A stretch of DNA of 64,000 bases from JAQVEB01 sp028698105 (GTDB lineage Bacteria; Bacteroidota; Bacteroidia; Bacteroidales; Dysgonomonadaceae), in NCBI GenBank assembly GCA_964293155.1, contig CAXYYA010000012.1, positions 6,412-70,411 on the forward strand, read 5' to 3'. The translations under genes were made by a program, and so were the position numbers. Positions 1-8,212 of this stretch are shown here, in pieces (position 1 is the first letter of the stretch; the number at the start of each line of letters is the position of its first letter). The notes below the pieces were generated by a model. It was not told the DNA's origin and ran no database searches. It was given only the letters and a program-made list of their open reading frames with translations.

Positions 1-1
1 G

Positions 2-1333
2 CCCATCACGAAGTGGGCATACCAGATCCGCCGCCCCGAAGATATCGCCTGGGCGGTATCGCGTGCGTTTTATATTGCCGCGAGCGGCCGTCCCGGCCCT
101 GTGGTGCTCGATATTGCGAAAGACGCGCAGATAAAAACGTGCGATTTCGAGTACACGAAAACGAATTTCTTGCGCAGTTACCTGCCCTTTCCTGAGCCGG
201 AAATCGAAAATATTGAAGCTGCGGCAAAAATAATTAACGAAGCGAAAAAACCGTACGCTTTGGTCGGACAAGGAGTTATTCTTGGTAACGCCGAAAACGA
301 GCTTCGGGAGTTTCTCGAAAAAGGCGATATTCCTTTTGGGAATACGATCCTGGGCTTGTCGGCCATGCCTTCGGATCATCCGTTGAATTGCGGTATGCTT
401 GGGATGCACGGAAACATCGCTCCCAACCTGAAGACGAACGAATGCGATGTGCTGATCGCTATCGGCATGCGTTTCGACGACCGTGTAACCGGCGATTTAA
501 ACACGTACGCCAAACAAGCCAAAATCATTCATTTCGATATTGATCTGGCTGAAATGGATAAAAACGTGAAAACCACGGTGAAAGTGCTTGGCAATGCAAA
601 AGAAACCTTACCTTTGGTTGCCGAAAAGTTGAAAACCGGTTCGCATAAAGATTGGATTGATGAATTTAAACCGTTGGAAGATAAAGAGTATCAAGCGGTT
701 ATCAAAGATGAACTCTATCCCCAATCGGGAGAAATTAAAATGGGCGAGGTGGTGAATAAAGTAACCGAAGCCAGCGGGAACAAAGCGATTTGCGTTACCG
801 ATGTCGGTCAAAATCAAATGATGGGTACCCGTTATTTCAAGTTCTCCCAGTCGCGAAGCATGGTTACTTCCGGCGGTTTGGGAACGATGGGTTTTGGTTT
901 GCCTGCGGCAATTGGCGCAAAATACGGCGCTCCCGATCGCACGGTGTGCTGTTTTGTGGGCGATGGCGGGTTGCAGATGACCATTCAGGAGTTTGGCACC
1001 ATCATGCAGTACGGCACCAATGTGAAAATTATTCTGTTGAATAACAACTTTTTGGGGATGGTGCGCCAGTGGCAGGAACTTTTCTTCTACGAACGCTATT
1101 CGGAAACGCACATGCAAAATCCCGATTTCATCAAAGTTGCCGATGCTTACGGCATAAAAGGCCGGAAGGTTACCGACAGGGCCGATTTGGACGGTGCCAT
1201 CGCAGAAATGTTTGCCCACGACGGGGCGTACTTGCTGGAAGTGGTAGTGCAAACCAAAGGAATGGTTTATCCGATGATCCCCGCCGGGGGAAGCGTTACC
1301 AGTATTTTATTGGGAAACGGACATACAATATAA
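2..1333 (+). CDS. ilvB: Acetolactate synthase large subunit (5' truncated)
   Basis: Catalytic subunit of acetohydroxyacid synthase, which condenses two pyruvates, or pyruvate with 2-oxobutyrate, in valine, leucine and isoleucine synthesis. The reading frame is open from base 2 with no start, so the N-terminal third lies outside the window; the visible part begins inside the pyrimidine-binding domain (PITKWAYQIRRPEDI) and continues through the central domain. The thiamine-diphosphate motif is visible as GDGGLQM followed about 25 residues later by LLNNN, with FLGMVRQWQELFF after it. An internal ATG at 101 is not the true start because homologous sequence continues upstream. It is followed by ilvN and ilvC on the same strand, giving an ilvBNC operon. 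A palindromic repeat separates it from ilvN. Confidence 0.96.
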   Translation, partial: PITKWAYQIRRPEDIAWAVSRAFYIAASGRPGPVVLDIAKDAQIKTCDFEYTKTNFLRSYLPFPEPEIENIEAAAKIINEAKKPYALVGQGVILGNAENELREFLEKGDIPFGNTILGLSAMPSDHPLNCGMLGMHGNIAPNLKTNECDVLIAIGMRFDDRVTGDLNTYAKQAKIIHFDIDLAEMDKNVKTTVKVLGNAKETLPLVAEKLKTGSHKDWIDEFKPLEDKEYQAVIKDELYPQSGEIKMGEVVNKVTEASGNKAICVTDVGQNQMMGTRYFKFSQSRSMVTSGGLGTMGFGLPAAIGAKYGAPDRTVCCFVGDGGLQMTIQEFGTIMQYGTNVKIILLNNNFLGMVRQWQELFFYERYSETHMQNPDFIKVADAYGIKGRKVTDRADLDGAIAEMFAHDGAYLLEVVVQTKGMVYPMIPAGGSVTSILLGNGHTI

Positions 1334-1337
1334 CGTT

Positions 1338-1382
1338 GTAGAGACACACGGCCGGTAGAGACACACGGCCGTGTGCCTCTAC
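1338..1382. repeat. GTAGAGACACACGGCC palindromic repeat, one and a half copies
   Basis: A 28-base near-perfect palindrome occupies 1355-1382, with arms GTAGAGACACACGG and CCGTGTGCCTCTAC and one mismatch. An extra half copy (GTAGAGACACACGGCC) lies directly before it at 1338-1353. It sits between ilvB and ilvN inside an apparent operon and has no T-run, so it does not look like a simple terminator. The same subfamily recurs at 18249-18276. Confidence 0.85.
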
Positions 1383-1401
1383 GATCACAAATAAAAAAAT
1401 T

Positions 1402-1950
1402 ATGGAAGAAAAAATATTATACACCATCACCATTTTCTCCGAAAATGCAGTAGGTGTGCTCAACCAGATCACCACCATTTTCACACGCCGTCAACTGAAT
1501 ATCGAAACGCTGTCTGTTTCGCCGTCGGCGATAAAAGACATTCACAAGTTTACCATCACCACTTATTCGGATTCGGAGGAAGCGATGAAAAAGCTTGTGC
1601 GTCAGATTGATAAACGGGTGGATATCCTCAAGTCGTATTACAATACCAACGACGAACTTGTGCATCAGGAACTGGCGCTTTACAAACTTTCCACGGAGAA
1701 AGTGATGGAACACGGCGGCATTGAATACCTCGTGCGAAAGTATAACATTCGCATTCTTGAAGTTACCAGAGACAACGTGGTTTTCCTTAAAGCCGGGCAC
1801 TATGCCGAAACCCAAGCGCTATTCGATGAGTTGGCGGAGAAGATCGGCGTGTTGCAATTTATCCGTTCGGGACGTATCGCCATCACAAAATCGCCCGTGG
1901 AGCGGCTTAGCGATATGTTAGCGGAACGGGAAAGGAAAATGACCAATTAA
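1402..1950 (+). CDS. ilvN: Acetolactate synthase small (regulatory) subunit
   Basis: Regulatory subunit that binds the IlvB catalytic subunit and confers end-product control by branched-chain amino acids. The 182-residue product has an N-terminal ACT domain (about residues 5-75, with TITIFSENAVGVLNQITTIF and RRQLNIETLSVSPS) followed by the C-terminal ALS_ss_C-type domain. Length is in the usual range. The ATG lies 68 bases after the ilvB stop, with the GTAGAGAC palindrome between them. Gene order ilvB-ilvN-ilvC supports the assignment. Confidence 0.95.
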   Translation: MEEKILYTITIFSENAVGVLNQITTIFTRRQLNIETLSVSPSAIKDIHKFTITTYSDSEEAMKKLVRQIDKRVDILKSYYNTNDELVHQELALYKLSTEKVMEHGGIEYLVRKYNIRILEVTRDNVVFLKAGHYAETQALFDELAEKIGVLQFIRSGRIAITKSPVERLSDMLAERERKMTN

Positions 1951-2036
1951 GAATTACAAATCACCAATAAAAGGGCATAAGGACTCGGCAAACCTGTCTT
2001 TGTTCCTTGCTCTTTATTTTAAAAATCTAAAAAATA

Positions 2037-3083
2037 ATGGCAAAAATGAATTTTGGCGGGATAGAAGAAAACGTGGTTACCCGCGACGAGTTTCCGTTGA
2101 GCAAAGCTCAGGAAGTACTGAAGGATGAAACGATCGCTGTGATCGGTTACGGCGTGCAAGGGCCGGGACAGTCGCTAAACCTTCGTGATAACGGTTTTAA
2201 CGTGATCGTGGGGCAGCGCAAAGACAGCAAATCGTGGGACAAAGCCGTTTCCGACGGCTGGGTTCCCGGAGAAACGCTTTTCGAAATAGAAGAAGCATGC
2301 CGGCGCGGAACGATTATCCAATACCTGCTTTCGGATGCAGCGCAAATTGCGCTTTGGCCGACGGTGAAAAAACACCTGACGGCAGGAAAAGCATTGTATT
2401 TCTCGCACGGCTTCGGCATTACCTACAAAGAACGCACGGGAATTGTTCCTCCTGCCGATGTGGACGTGATTTTGGTAGCGCCCAAAGGTTCCGGAACAAG
2501 CCTTCGCAAAATGTTTCTGGAAGGGCGCGGCTTAAATTCCAGCTACGCTATTTTTCAGGATGCTACCGGAAAAGCGTATGATCGCGTGGTGGCGCTGGGT
2601 ATTGGCGTGGGTTCGGGTTATTTGTTTGAAACCGATTTCAAACGCGAAGTGTATTCCGATCTCACGGGTGAGCGCGGCACGCTGATGGGCGCTATTCAGG
2701 GCTTGTTGCAGGCGCAGTACGAAGTGCTTCGTGAGAACGGTCACACGCCGTCGGAAGCGTTCAACGAAACGGTGGAGGAACTTACGCAATCGCTGATGCC
2801 GCTTTTCGCCGAAAAAGGGATGGACTGGATGTACGCCAACTGTTCAACCACCGCTCAGCGCGGCGCGCTGGACTGGATGACGCCCTTCCATGATGCCACC
2901 AAGCCTGTTTTCGAAAAGCTGTACAAAGAAGTGGCCAGCGGCAACGAAGCGCAACGATCCATAGACAGCAACTCGCAAGCCGATTACCGCGCCGGACTGG
3001 AAAAAGAACTGAAAGCCCTTCGCGAAAGCGAAATGTGGCAAACGGGGGCAGTGGTTAGAAAGTTGAGGCCGGAGAATAATTAA
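2037..3083 (+). CDS. ilvC: Ketol-acid reductoisomerase
   Basis: Reduces and isomerises acetolactate or acetohydroxybutyrate with NADPH and Mg2+ in branched-chain amino acid synthesis. The 348-residue protein has an N-terminal Rossmann motif GYGVQGPGQSLNLRDNG (about residues 38-54) with the phosphate-contacting GQRKDS segment, then the helical domain with the metal-binding region around FETDFKREVYSDLTGERG. The GxGxQGPGQ fingerprint differs from the GSQGHAHA form of many class I enzymes; I believe this variant is common in Bacteroidetes. An alternative ATG three codons downstream (2046) is possible. It lies 86 bases downstream of ilvN. Confidence 0.96.
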   Translation: MAKMNFGGIEENVVTRDEFPLSKAQEVLKDETIAVIGYGVQGPGQSLNLRDNGFNVIVGQRKDSKSWDKAVSDGWVPGETLFEIEEACRRGTIIQYLLSDAAQIALWPTVKKHLTAGKALYFSHGFGITYKERTGIVPPADVDVILVAPKGSGTSLRKMFLEGRGLNSSYAIFQDATGKAYDRVVALGIGVGSGYLFETDFKREVYSDLTGERGTLMGAIQGLLQAQYEVLRENGHTPSEAFNETVEELTQSLMPLFAEKGMDWMYANCSTTAQRGALDWMTPFHDATKPVFEKLYKEVASGNEAQRSIDSNSQADYRAGLEKELKALRESEMWQTGAVVRKLRPENN

Positions 3084-3093
3084 TAAAGCCGTA

Positions 3094-3118
3094 GTAGAGA
3101 CGCATTGAATGCGTCTCT
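3094..3118. repeat. GTAGAGACGCA palindromic repeat
   Basis: Inverted repeat AGAGACGCAT-TGA-ATGCGTCTCT with 10-bp perfect arms, 10 bases downstream of the ilvC stop. It lacks a T-run. It is the same family as the palindromes at 3343, 13801, 18249 and 1355. Confidence 0.85.
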
Positions 3119-3164
3119 CATGGTTTAATTGGGTGAAGCAATTTGTAATCGCTTTAAAATAAGT

Positions 3165-3315
3165 GAGGTCGTCTCAAAAGTAAAATCTGCTATCAAATTG
3201 TCATTCTGAATGGAGCTTTAGCGAAATGAAGAATCTATTTAGCTTGACAATATAGATGTTTCACTTCGTTCAACATGACAAAATGAAACGACAGTGATAC
3301 TTTTGAGACAACCTC
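3165..3315. repeat. MITE-like dispersed repeat, copy 1
   Basis: A 151-bp unit with 18-bp terminal inverted repeats (GAGGTCGTCTCAAAAGTA and, at the other end, TACTTTTGAGACAACCTC) that differ at one position. A second copy, nearly identical over most of its length, lies at 29646-29799. It has no coding capacity and no obvious target-site duplication. It is probably a non-autonomous mobile element or a related intergenic repeat; the parent transposase is not in the window. Confidence 0.88.
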
Positions 3316-3342
3316 GTCCCGAAGAAAAAACTTTTGTCAAAA

Positions 3343-3380
3343 GTAGAGACGATGTACGCATCGTCTCTGCTTTTTTTTTA
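3343..3380 (+). repeat. GTAGAGACGATG palindrome with T-run
   Basis: Inverted repeat AGAGACGATG-TACG-CATCGTCTCT (10-bp arms, 3345-3368) followed by a run of nine T residues (3371-3379). It belongs to the GTAGAGAC palindrome family but could also act as a rho-independent terminator for transcripts coming from ilvC. It ends only nine bases before the next start codon. Confidence 0.75.
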
Positions 3381-3389
3381 TTTTTGCGT

Positions 3390-3620
3390 ATGCAAAATAT
3401 AGGAAAAATACTGATCGCAGTCGGGTTGATTGTGGTGATTGCCGGAATCGTACTGTGGCTGTTGGGCGATAAACTGTCGTTTCTGGGTCGGTTACCCGGC
3501 GATATCCGGGTGGAAAAAGAAAACGTCCGATTCTATTTTCCCATTACGACCATGATTTTGCTCAGCGCGGTTATCAGTCTTATTTTGTGGATTATCCGCA
3601 AGGTTGGAGGAATGTTCTGA
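3390..3620 (+). CDS. Small inner-membrane protein, DUF2905-like
   Basis: A 76-residue protein with two predicted membrane helices (about residues 5-24 and 50-70) separated by a short loop, LGRLPGDIRVEKENVRFYFP. This loop and layout match my recollection of the DUF2905 family, whose function is unknown. I chose the ATG at 3390 over an upstream in-frame ATG at 3294 because the upstream extension would be encoded by repeat DNA and the palindrome. It converges on pdxA, with only five bases between the two stop codons. Confidence 0.8.
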   Translation: MQNIGKILIAVGLIVVIAGIVLWLLGDKLSFLGRLPGDIRVEKENVRFYFPITTMILLSAVISLILWIIRKVGGMF

Positions 3621-3625
3621 ACTCT

Positions 3626-4720
3626 TTATTCTTCCTCTGTCGTCAAATCCAGTTTTTCATCATCTTTGCCCCGATCGTGATACATTTTGCGCAGCGGATT
3701 TTCGCGTGCTTCATCGAATGCTTTGCGGTTGTTGAAAATGTCAATAGCCATGTAAATGGCCTGACGGAACGATTCGTCGGAAGCCTTGTCCTGACCCGTA
3801 ATATCGTAGGCTGTGCCGTGATCGGGCGACGTGCGCACGACGGGCAACCCGGCCGTGAAATTCACGCCTGCATCCATCGCGATGGTTTTAAACGGTATCA
3901 ATCCCTGATCGTGATACATGGCGAGCACGGCATCGAAATCCTTATATCGTGCAGTTCCGAAAAACCCGTCTGCGGCAAACGGGCCGGAGCATAAAATACC
4001 CTGATCCTGCATTTCTTTTATTGCCGGAGCAATGATCTCGGTTTCCTCCGTTCCCAACAATCCGTTTTCTCCGGCATGGGGATTGAGCCCCAGCACGGCA
4101 ATGCGCGGACTATCAATCCGAAAATCGCGTTTTAACGAAAAATCCAGCGTTTTTAGTTTCTCCACGATCGTTTCTTTGGAAAGATTTTCTGAAACCTCTC
4201 CAATGGGAACGTGTGCGGTTACCAGCGCCACGCGTAGCGTATCGGTGGCGAGGATCATCAGCGCTTTTTCGCCGTTTACGGCGAAGCGTTCCTGCAGGAA
4301 TTCGGTATGTCCCGGAAAATGAAAGGTTTCGCTGTGAATGGCGTCCTTGTTTATCGGAAGGGTGACCAAAACGTCAATTTTGTTGTTTTTTAGATCGTTT
4401 GATGCGGAATCGAGCGCCATGTACGATGCTTCGCCTGCGGCTTCGGACGTAGTTCCCATATCAATCTTCACTTCGTCTCTCACGCAATTCACGAAGTTGA
4501 TATGTGCCTCTTTTCCGTCATCGGCCCTGTTGATGAGGTTCAGTGACAACGGTTTGTAGTCGAGGACTTTCCTGTAATATGAGGCCGCCTTGGATGAGCC
4601 GTAAATAACGGGATTGAAGAGTTCGAGAAGACGTTCGTCTGAAAAGGCTTTCAATAATATTTCATATCCCACGCCGTTGATATCGCCGTGGGTAATTCCT
4701 ACTTTTACTAATGCTGACAT
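3626..4720 (-). CDS. pdxA: 4-hydroxythreonine-4-phosphate dehydrogenase
   Basis: NAD-dependent oxidative decarboxylation step of the DXP-dependent pyridoxal 5'-phosphate pathway. The 364-residue protein shows the three metal-ligand histidine regions of the family: FPGHTEFL, GLNPHAGENG and AMYHDQGLIPFK. The N-terminal VGITHGDINGVGYE segment is the typical PdxA opening. The C-terminal tail after about residue 345 is charged and not conserved. It lies 24 bases downstream of the DUF4837 lipoprotein gene and probably shares its promoter. Confidence 0.95.
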   Translation of the reverse strand: MSALVKVGITHGDINGVGYEILLKAFSDERLLELFNPVIYGSSKAASYYRKVLDYKPLSLNLINRADDGKEAHINFVNCVRDEVKIDMGTTSEAAGEASYMALDSASNDLKNNKIDVLVTLPINKDAIHSETFHFPGHTEFLQERFAVNGEKALMILATDTLRVALVTAHVPIGEVSENLSKETIVEKLKTLDFSLKRDFRIDSPRIAVLGLNPHAGENGLLGTEETEIIAPAIKEMQDQGILCSGPFAADGFFGTARYKDFDAVLAMYHDQGLIPFKTIAMDAGVNFTAGLPVVRTSPDHGTAYDITGQDKASDESFRQAIYMAIDIFNNRKAFDEARENPLRKMYHDRGKDDEKLDLTTEEE

Positions 4721-4744
4721 GTTATGTTGTTTTCTTTGTGTATC

Positions 4745-5749
4745 TTATTTCTTTTCCGCTGTTGTGTTCGGATCGAGTATTTTTATGGTGTAAAACGATG
4801 CTTCGAGGTTGCGGATAAGGTTTCGTTTTTTGCCTTCGGGGGCATACACGAAAACGGTAGCCACAATCACCTTGTTGGTGTTCGGATTGACGAACGCCTG
4901 TGAAACGAACGGGCCGCCCATCATATCGGTGGTCATTTCCCACAACCCGCGCAGTTCCGCACGGAAAATGCCGTCAACATCCATTTTCTTATAAAAAGGA
5001 TCATACATTTTAGAGATAGCCATCTGCGAATTGTGCGCACCCTTGATGTGCTGACCCAAAACCCGGTTTTGAATGGCGATGAGCGAGTCTTTTTCAAAAA
5101 CATTTTCATTCGTGTACGGGAATTGATAGATCACGATATCCTGCCGTCTTTCGCCCGCGTTGTTGGTTGCCCAATAAAAATCTTGTTCCGTTGTGATGGT
5201 GGGCAGGCCCTTGGGATAGAACATGGAGATGCCGAAGTTTTTTCTGATCTCGGCCTGAGGCGAGCTGGCGTCTTTTGTAAGCCATTCGGCGGTGCGTTCC
5301 AACTCCTTGTTTACGAGGTAATCAATTATTTTTTCTTTGTTCTGGATCACGTAATTTACGAATGTAAGCGTGTCCGGCGCTTTAATAGTCATAACAACCT
5401 GTCCGTAAGCATATTTATCGAGTTCGGATGATAGCTTGGGTGCGGAATAAATATTCGATATTTCGGGAATAACAACGTTGCGTGTCATTTTGAATGTGCT
5501 GGTGAAGTTTTCGGGTGTCACCTGCAGGATTCTGAAATTCGGCTCTGTTTGCGGCAGGCCGGCCACGGGAGAATTCAATACGTCGAACAAAGCTCTTCCG
5601 GCCATGCCGTCGTTCCAGTCGTTTTCTGCCATAACCACTAAAACTTCGTTTGCGGTTGACGATGCCGACAGAAAGCTGCCACCCCCGTCGCAGGAAGCAA
5701 ACAACAACGAAATGCCGATGAGAGAAACAAAATAACTTACCTGTTTCAT
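4745..5749 (-). CDS. DUF4837-type lipoprotein
   Basis: A 334-residue predicted lipoprotein of unknown function. The start at 5749 gives a signal peptide (KQVSYFVSLIGISLLFASC) with the lipobox LFASC, and the next residues (DGGGSFL) suit lipidation and export. A longer in-frame start exists at 5830 but would hide the signal and lies upstream of the promoter -7 box. The sequence matches my recollection of the DUF4837 family, found next to pdxA or rlmN in Bacteroidetes. A function in vitamin B6 metabolism cannot be inferred from position alone. Confidence 0.82.
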   Translation of the reverse strand: MKQVSYFVSLIGISLLFASCDGGGSFLSASSTANEVLVVMAENDWNDGMAGRALFDVLNSPVAGLPQTEPNFRILQVTPENFTSTFKMTRNVVIPEISNIYSAPKLSSELDKYAYGQVVMTIKAPDTLTFVNYVIQNKEKIIDYLVNKELERTAEWLTKDASSPQAEIRKNFGISMFYPKGLPTITTEQDFYWATNNAGERRQDIVIYQFPYTNENVFEKDSLIAIQNRVLGQHIKGAHNSQMAISKMYDPFYKKMDVDGIFRAELRGLWEMTTDMMGGPFVSQAFVNPNTNKVIVATVFVYAPEGKKRNLIRNLEASFYTIKILDPNTTAEKK

Positions 5750-5800
5750 AATATGCTGTTTTAAGATGAATTTTTCCATTTTTGTATTTATTTTCTTAGA

Positions 5801-5831
5801 CAAAAATACAACGATTTGATTGAAAACCAAA
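5801..5831 (-). promoter_or_regulatory. Promoter for the DUF4837-pdxA unit
   Basis: On the minus strand a -33 box TTTG (5831-5828) is separated by exactly 19 bases from a -7 box TATTTTTG (5808-5801), matching the Bacteroidetes TTTG-N19-TAnnTTTG arrangement. It leaves a leader of roughly 45 bases before the ATG at 5749. Confidence 0.7.
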
Positions 5832-5909
5832 TGCGAACCTCCTTATTTATGATTATTTTAGTAATTATACAGCCAAATAAATAGTTGATAAGACAATTCG
5901 GATTACGGG

Positions 5910-6941
5910 TTACGAGTTGCGGGTTCTTTGCTCTCCGCTGAGCATGCCGCAGGCGGCCGAAATATCTTCGCCGCGCGAAGTGCGAATGGTGCAGATAAAG
6001 CCTTTGGCGGTGAGAAAGTCGCGGAATTTAACCATGGTTTCATTGTGTGAAGGCTCGAGTTCGCTTCCGGGTATTTTGTGGAAGCGGATGAGGTTGATGC
6101 GGCAATCCAGTCCTGAAAGGAGTTTGGCAAGTTCGCGCGCATAAACGAGTGAATCGTTCACGGCGTTGAACATGATGTATTCGAATGATAGCCGTCGTTG
6201 CCGGCTCCAATCGTAATTGCGCAGCAAATCAATGACCTCTGCCGCAGGATATGTTTTTTCGATGGGCATAAGCGACCGGCGCTGCACCGACAGCGGGCTG
6301 TGCAGGCTCACGGCCAGGTGGCAGTTGCTTTCGTCCAGAAAACGTTTCAGTTTAGGCAGTACGCCAATGGTGGAGAGCGTGATGCGTTTGGGACTCCACG
6401 CCAGCGCGTAATCGGCCGTGAGAATTTCGATGGCTTTCATCACATTGTCGTAATTGTCGAGCGGTTCGCCCATGCCCATGAACACGATATTGGTGAGTTG
6501 TTCGGCATCGGGAACGGAATACACCTGATTCAGTATTTCATTAACCGTCAGGTTGCCGTTGAAACCCATTTTCCCTGTCAGACAAAAATCGCAGTTCATT
6601 TTGCAACCTACCTGTGAGGAAACGCACAGCGTAAGGCGGTCGTCTTCGGGAATGTTCACCGATTCAATGAATTGTACGTTTTGCGCAGCAAAAAGCATTT
6701 TTTGCGTGCCGTCGGCCGAAGTCTGGATGTTTTGGGGTTCGGTGCGGCCTACCTCGAATCGTTTTTTCAACACATCCCTGTTCCGCAAGGAAATATTGGT
6801 CATTTCGTCAATGGTTTTCACCCGCTTCACATACACCCAGTCGGCAATTTGTTTGGCGGTGAATTTGGGGAGGTTGAGCTCCAGAACGCTTTCGGTAATT
6901 TCGGCAAGCGTTAGGCCGAGGAGATATTTTGACGGAGTCAT
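5910..6941 (-). CDS. rlmN: Dual-specificity 23S rRNA/tRNA adenine-C2 methyltransferase
   Basis: Radical SAM enzyme that methylates C2 of A2503 in 23S rRNA, and A37 of some tRNAs. The 343-residue protein carries the CxxxCxxC cluster motif at C113, C117 and C120 (GCKMNCDFC), the GMGEPLDN segment and a C-terminal CTIRTSRGEDISAACG region with the catalytic cysteine. Its ATG overlaps the stop of the upstream nucleotidyltransferase gene by four bases (ATGA), so translation is probably coupled. The gap to DUF4837 is 160 bases and holds a separate promoter. Confidence 0.96.
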   Translation of the reverse strand: MTPSKYLLGLTLAEITESVLELNLPKFTAKQIADWVYVKRVKTIDEMTNISLRNRDVLKKRFEVGRTEPQNIQTSADGTQKMLFAAQNVQFIESVNIPEDDRLTLCVSSQVGCKMNCDFCLTGKMGFNGNLTVNEILNQVYSVPDAEQLTNIVFMGMGEPLDNYDNVMKAIEILTADYALAWSPKRITLSTIGVLPKLKRFLDESNCHLAVSLHSPLSVQRRSLMPIEKTYPAAEVIDLLRNYDWSRQRRLSFEYIMFNAVNDSLVYARELAKLLSGLDCRINLIRFHKIPGSELEPSHNETMVKFRDFLTAKGFICTIRTSRGEDISAACGMLSGEQRTRNS

Positions 6942-7615
6942 TGTTTTGTAATTCTGATTTGTTCCTTTAAATAAGTCTCAATTTCTTTGGTTGTTACGAG
7001 ATATTTAGGCTCCAACAATTGAAAGTTTTTATCTTCTTCAATGCGTTCAGCATTTCCAAGAAATGAAAAGAGTGACTTTGATGAAACACGATGTTCTGCA
7101 TGTTTCAAAGTGGCTTCGAATAATGATTTGATTTTTGAAGAATCATCAATTGCCTTAAAAATGCAATATATATCATAGTAATCGCGAAACGCGTTACGTC
7201 GTGTCAGCAACTCCATTTTCATCACCGCGATGGATTCTATATCGGCAATAAACAAGTTTTCTTGAATGTGAATTCTTCTGTTCAGCGGCGAACGTCGTTG
7301 GGATGCATAAAATGAAAATTTCACATTACGGATGTTAAACGTAACGTGGTCGAAACCGAACACATTGATATTTTCAATTTTCCCAACCGATTCAAACGCA
7401 TGAACAATTTTGTCCCATTCCACGCTCATTTGCTCTCCTTTGTGTGTGCACCAAAGCATGAAATCAAAATCTTCACTTTTCCGGTGATTTAGTTGCAAAG
7501 CCAATGCAGTTCCGCCTACCAAGGTAAACCTACGGATGATACCGAGCTTTGTTATTTCATCGAATATTACCGAAGCCTGTGTGTTTAAACCATTAATTTG
7601 CGTGTTCTCTGACAT
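6938..7615 (-). CDS. AbiEii/AbiGii-type nucleotidyltransferase
   Basis: A 225-residue protein of the nucleotidyltransferase fold used by AbiEii toxins. It shows LVGGTALALQLNHRKSEDFDFM, the GG...S.DxDF active-site pattern, and a downstream LLTRRNAFRDYYDIYCI segment typical of the family (DUF1814-like). An alternative ATG at 7627 would add four residues; either start overlaps the upstream small gene (23 or 35 bases). Known AbiEii proteins are toxins paired with an antitoxin. The partner here is not the classic AbiEi regulator, so a toxin-antitoxin role is an inference. Confidence 0.8.
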   Translation of the reverse strand: MSENTQINGLNTQASVIFDEITKLGIIRRFTLVGGTALALQLNHRKSEDFDFMLWCTHKGEQMSVEWDKIVHAFESVGKIENINVFGFDHVTFNIRNVKFSFYASQRRSPLNRRIHIQENLFIADIESIAVMKMELLTRRNAFRDYYDIYCIFKAIDDSSKIKSLFEATLKHAEHRVSSKSLFSFLGNAERIEEDKNFQLLEPKYLVTTKEIETYLKEQIRITKQ

Positions 7616-7916
7616 ATTCGGAGTCATTTTCTATATCAAAATAAAACCAGGCTAAAAATTTATTCAAATTGAAAAGATATTCGCCTTGTGGTAAGAGTTT
7701 TGCTTCCCAAACCTGTCGGATTTTTTCTTTCGGAAAAATGGAGAAGAGCACGTTTATTTCGGGAATATCAAGATATATCAATGTTTTTTCAATAAGAAAC
7801 TCATCGGACAAACCGATATCTTTTACAGATTCCGGTGTGTACGACCAAAAAGCATTTTCGCCGATGATTTTATCTGTCAGAAATGTCTTTCTGTCTTGAA
7901 TTTCTTGTTGTTCCAT
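7593..7916 (-). CDS. Small partner protein of the AbiEii-like gene (DUF6922-like)
   Basis: A 107-residue soluble protein starting at MEQQEIQDRK. It is preceded by a -7 box TACATTTG at 7928-7935, so the longer start at 7940 is unlikely. Its pattern of an early FW, a middle FLIEKTLIYLDIPEINVLF and late KEKIRQVW resembles small DUF6922-type proteins that I recall next to AbiEii-like genes in Bacteroidetes. It overlaps the nucleotidyltransferase gene, as expected for a two-gene toxin-antitoxin or antitoxin-like unit. The function is inferred only. Confidence 0.6.
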   Translation of the reverse strand: MEQQEIQDRKTFLTDKIIGENAFWSYTPESVKDIGLSDEFLIEKTLIYLDIPEINVLFSIFPKEKIRQVWEAKLLPQGEYLFNLNKFLAWFYFDIENDSEYVREHAN

Positions 7917-7927
7917 TTTTTTTCTTA

Positions 7928-7935
7928 CAAATGTA
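7928..7935 (-). promoter_or_regulatory. -7 box of the small partner gene
   Basis: The minus strand reads TACATTTG here, matching TAnnTTTG, 11 bases before the ATG at 7916. No convincing -33 box is seen at the expected distance, and the leader would be very short. Confidence 0.45.
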
Positions 7936-7982
7936 CACAAAATTGCCGAATTGTTCGCATCTTTATTCCGCGTTCTTTATCC

Positions 7983-8012
7983 TTGCATTTCAAAGTTTTT
8001 TAGTTAAGTTTG
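7983..8012 (+). promoter_or_regulatory. Promoter candidate for the esterase gene
   Basis: TTG at 7983-7985, a 19-base spacer and TAAGTTTG at 8005-8012 match the Bacteroidetes promoter layout. The start codon is about 200 bases downstream, so the transcript would have a long untranslated leader. Confidence 0.5.
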
Positions 8013-8212
8013 CATTCCGGGAAACACTGGCATAATTAATTCAATGCAGTGCTTTCTTTAAACAGTTGTTCGATGGGTTTTCAATTGTAATTCGTTGTGG
8101 CGTTGATATTTTCTACAAAATCGCGAATTACGTGAAGCAAATATCTATTGAATTACGGCGATGCCGAATATCAATCATTTCTGCGGTAATAAATAATTTC
8201 AAATGCTTTTGT

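Larger units (their letters stand above)
3084..3389. other. Intergenic stretch filled by three repeats
   Basis: No gene is seen between ilvC and the small membrane protein. The stretch holds a GTAGAGACGCATT palindrome (3094-3118), a 151-bp MITE-like element (3165-3315) and a second GTAGAGACGATG palindrome followed by a T-run (3343-3380). Confidence 0.8.

Noticed and set aside
608..1252. A 214-codon antisense ORF across ilvB
   Set aside because: It lies on the opposite strand of a clear ilvB gene, has low-complexity His/Phe-rich translation and no recognisable motif; it is a shadow frame.
3379..3386. TATTTTTG as promoter box for the DUF2905-like gene
   Set aside because: It ends three bases before the ATG and arises from a T-run after a palindrome; a transcript starting there would be leaderless or miss the start.
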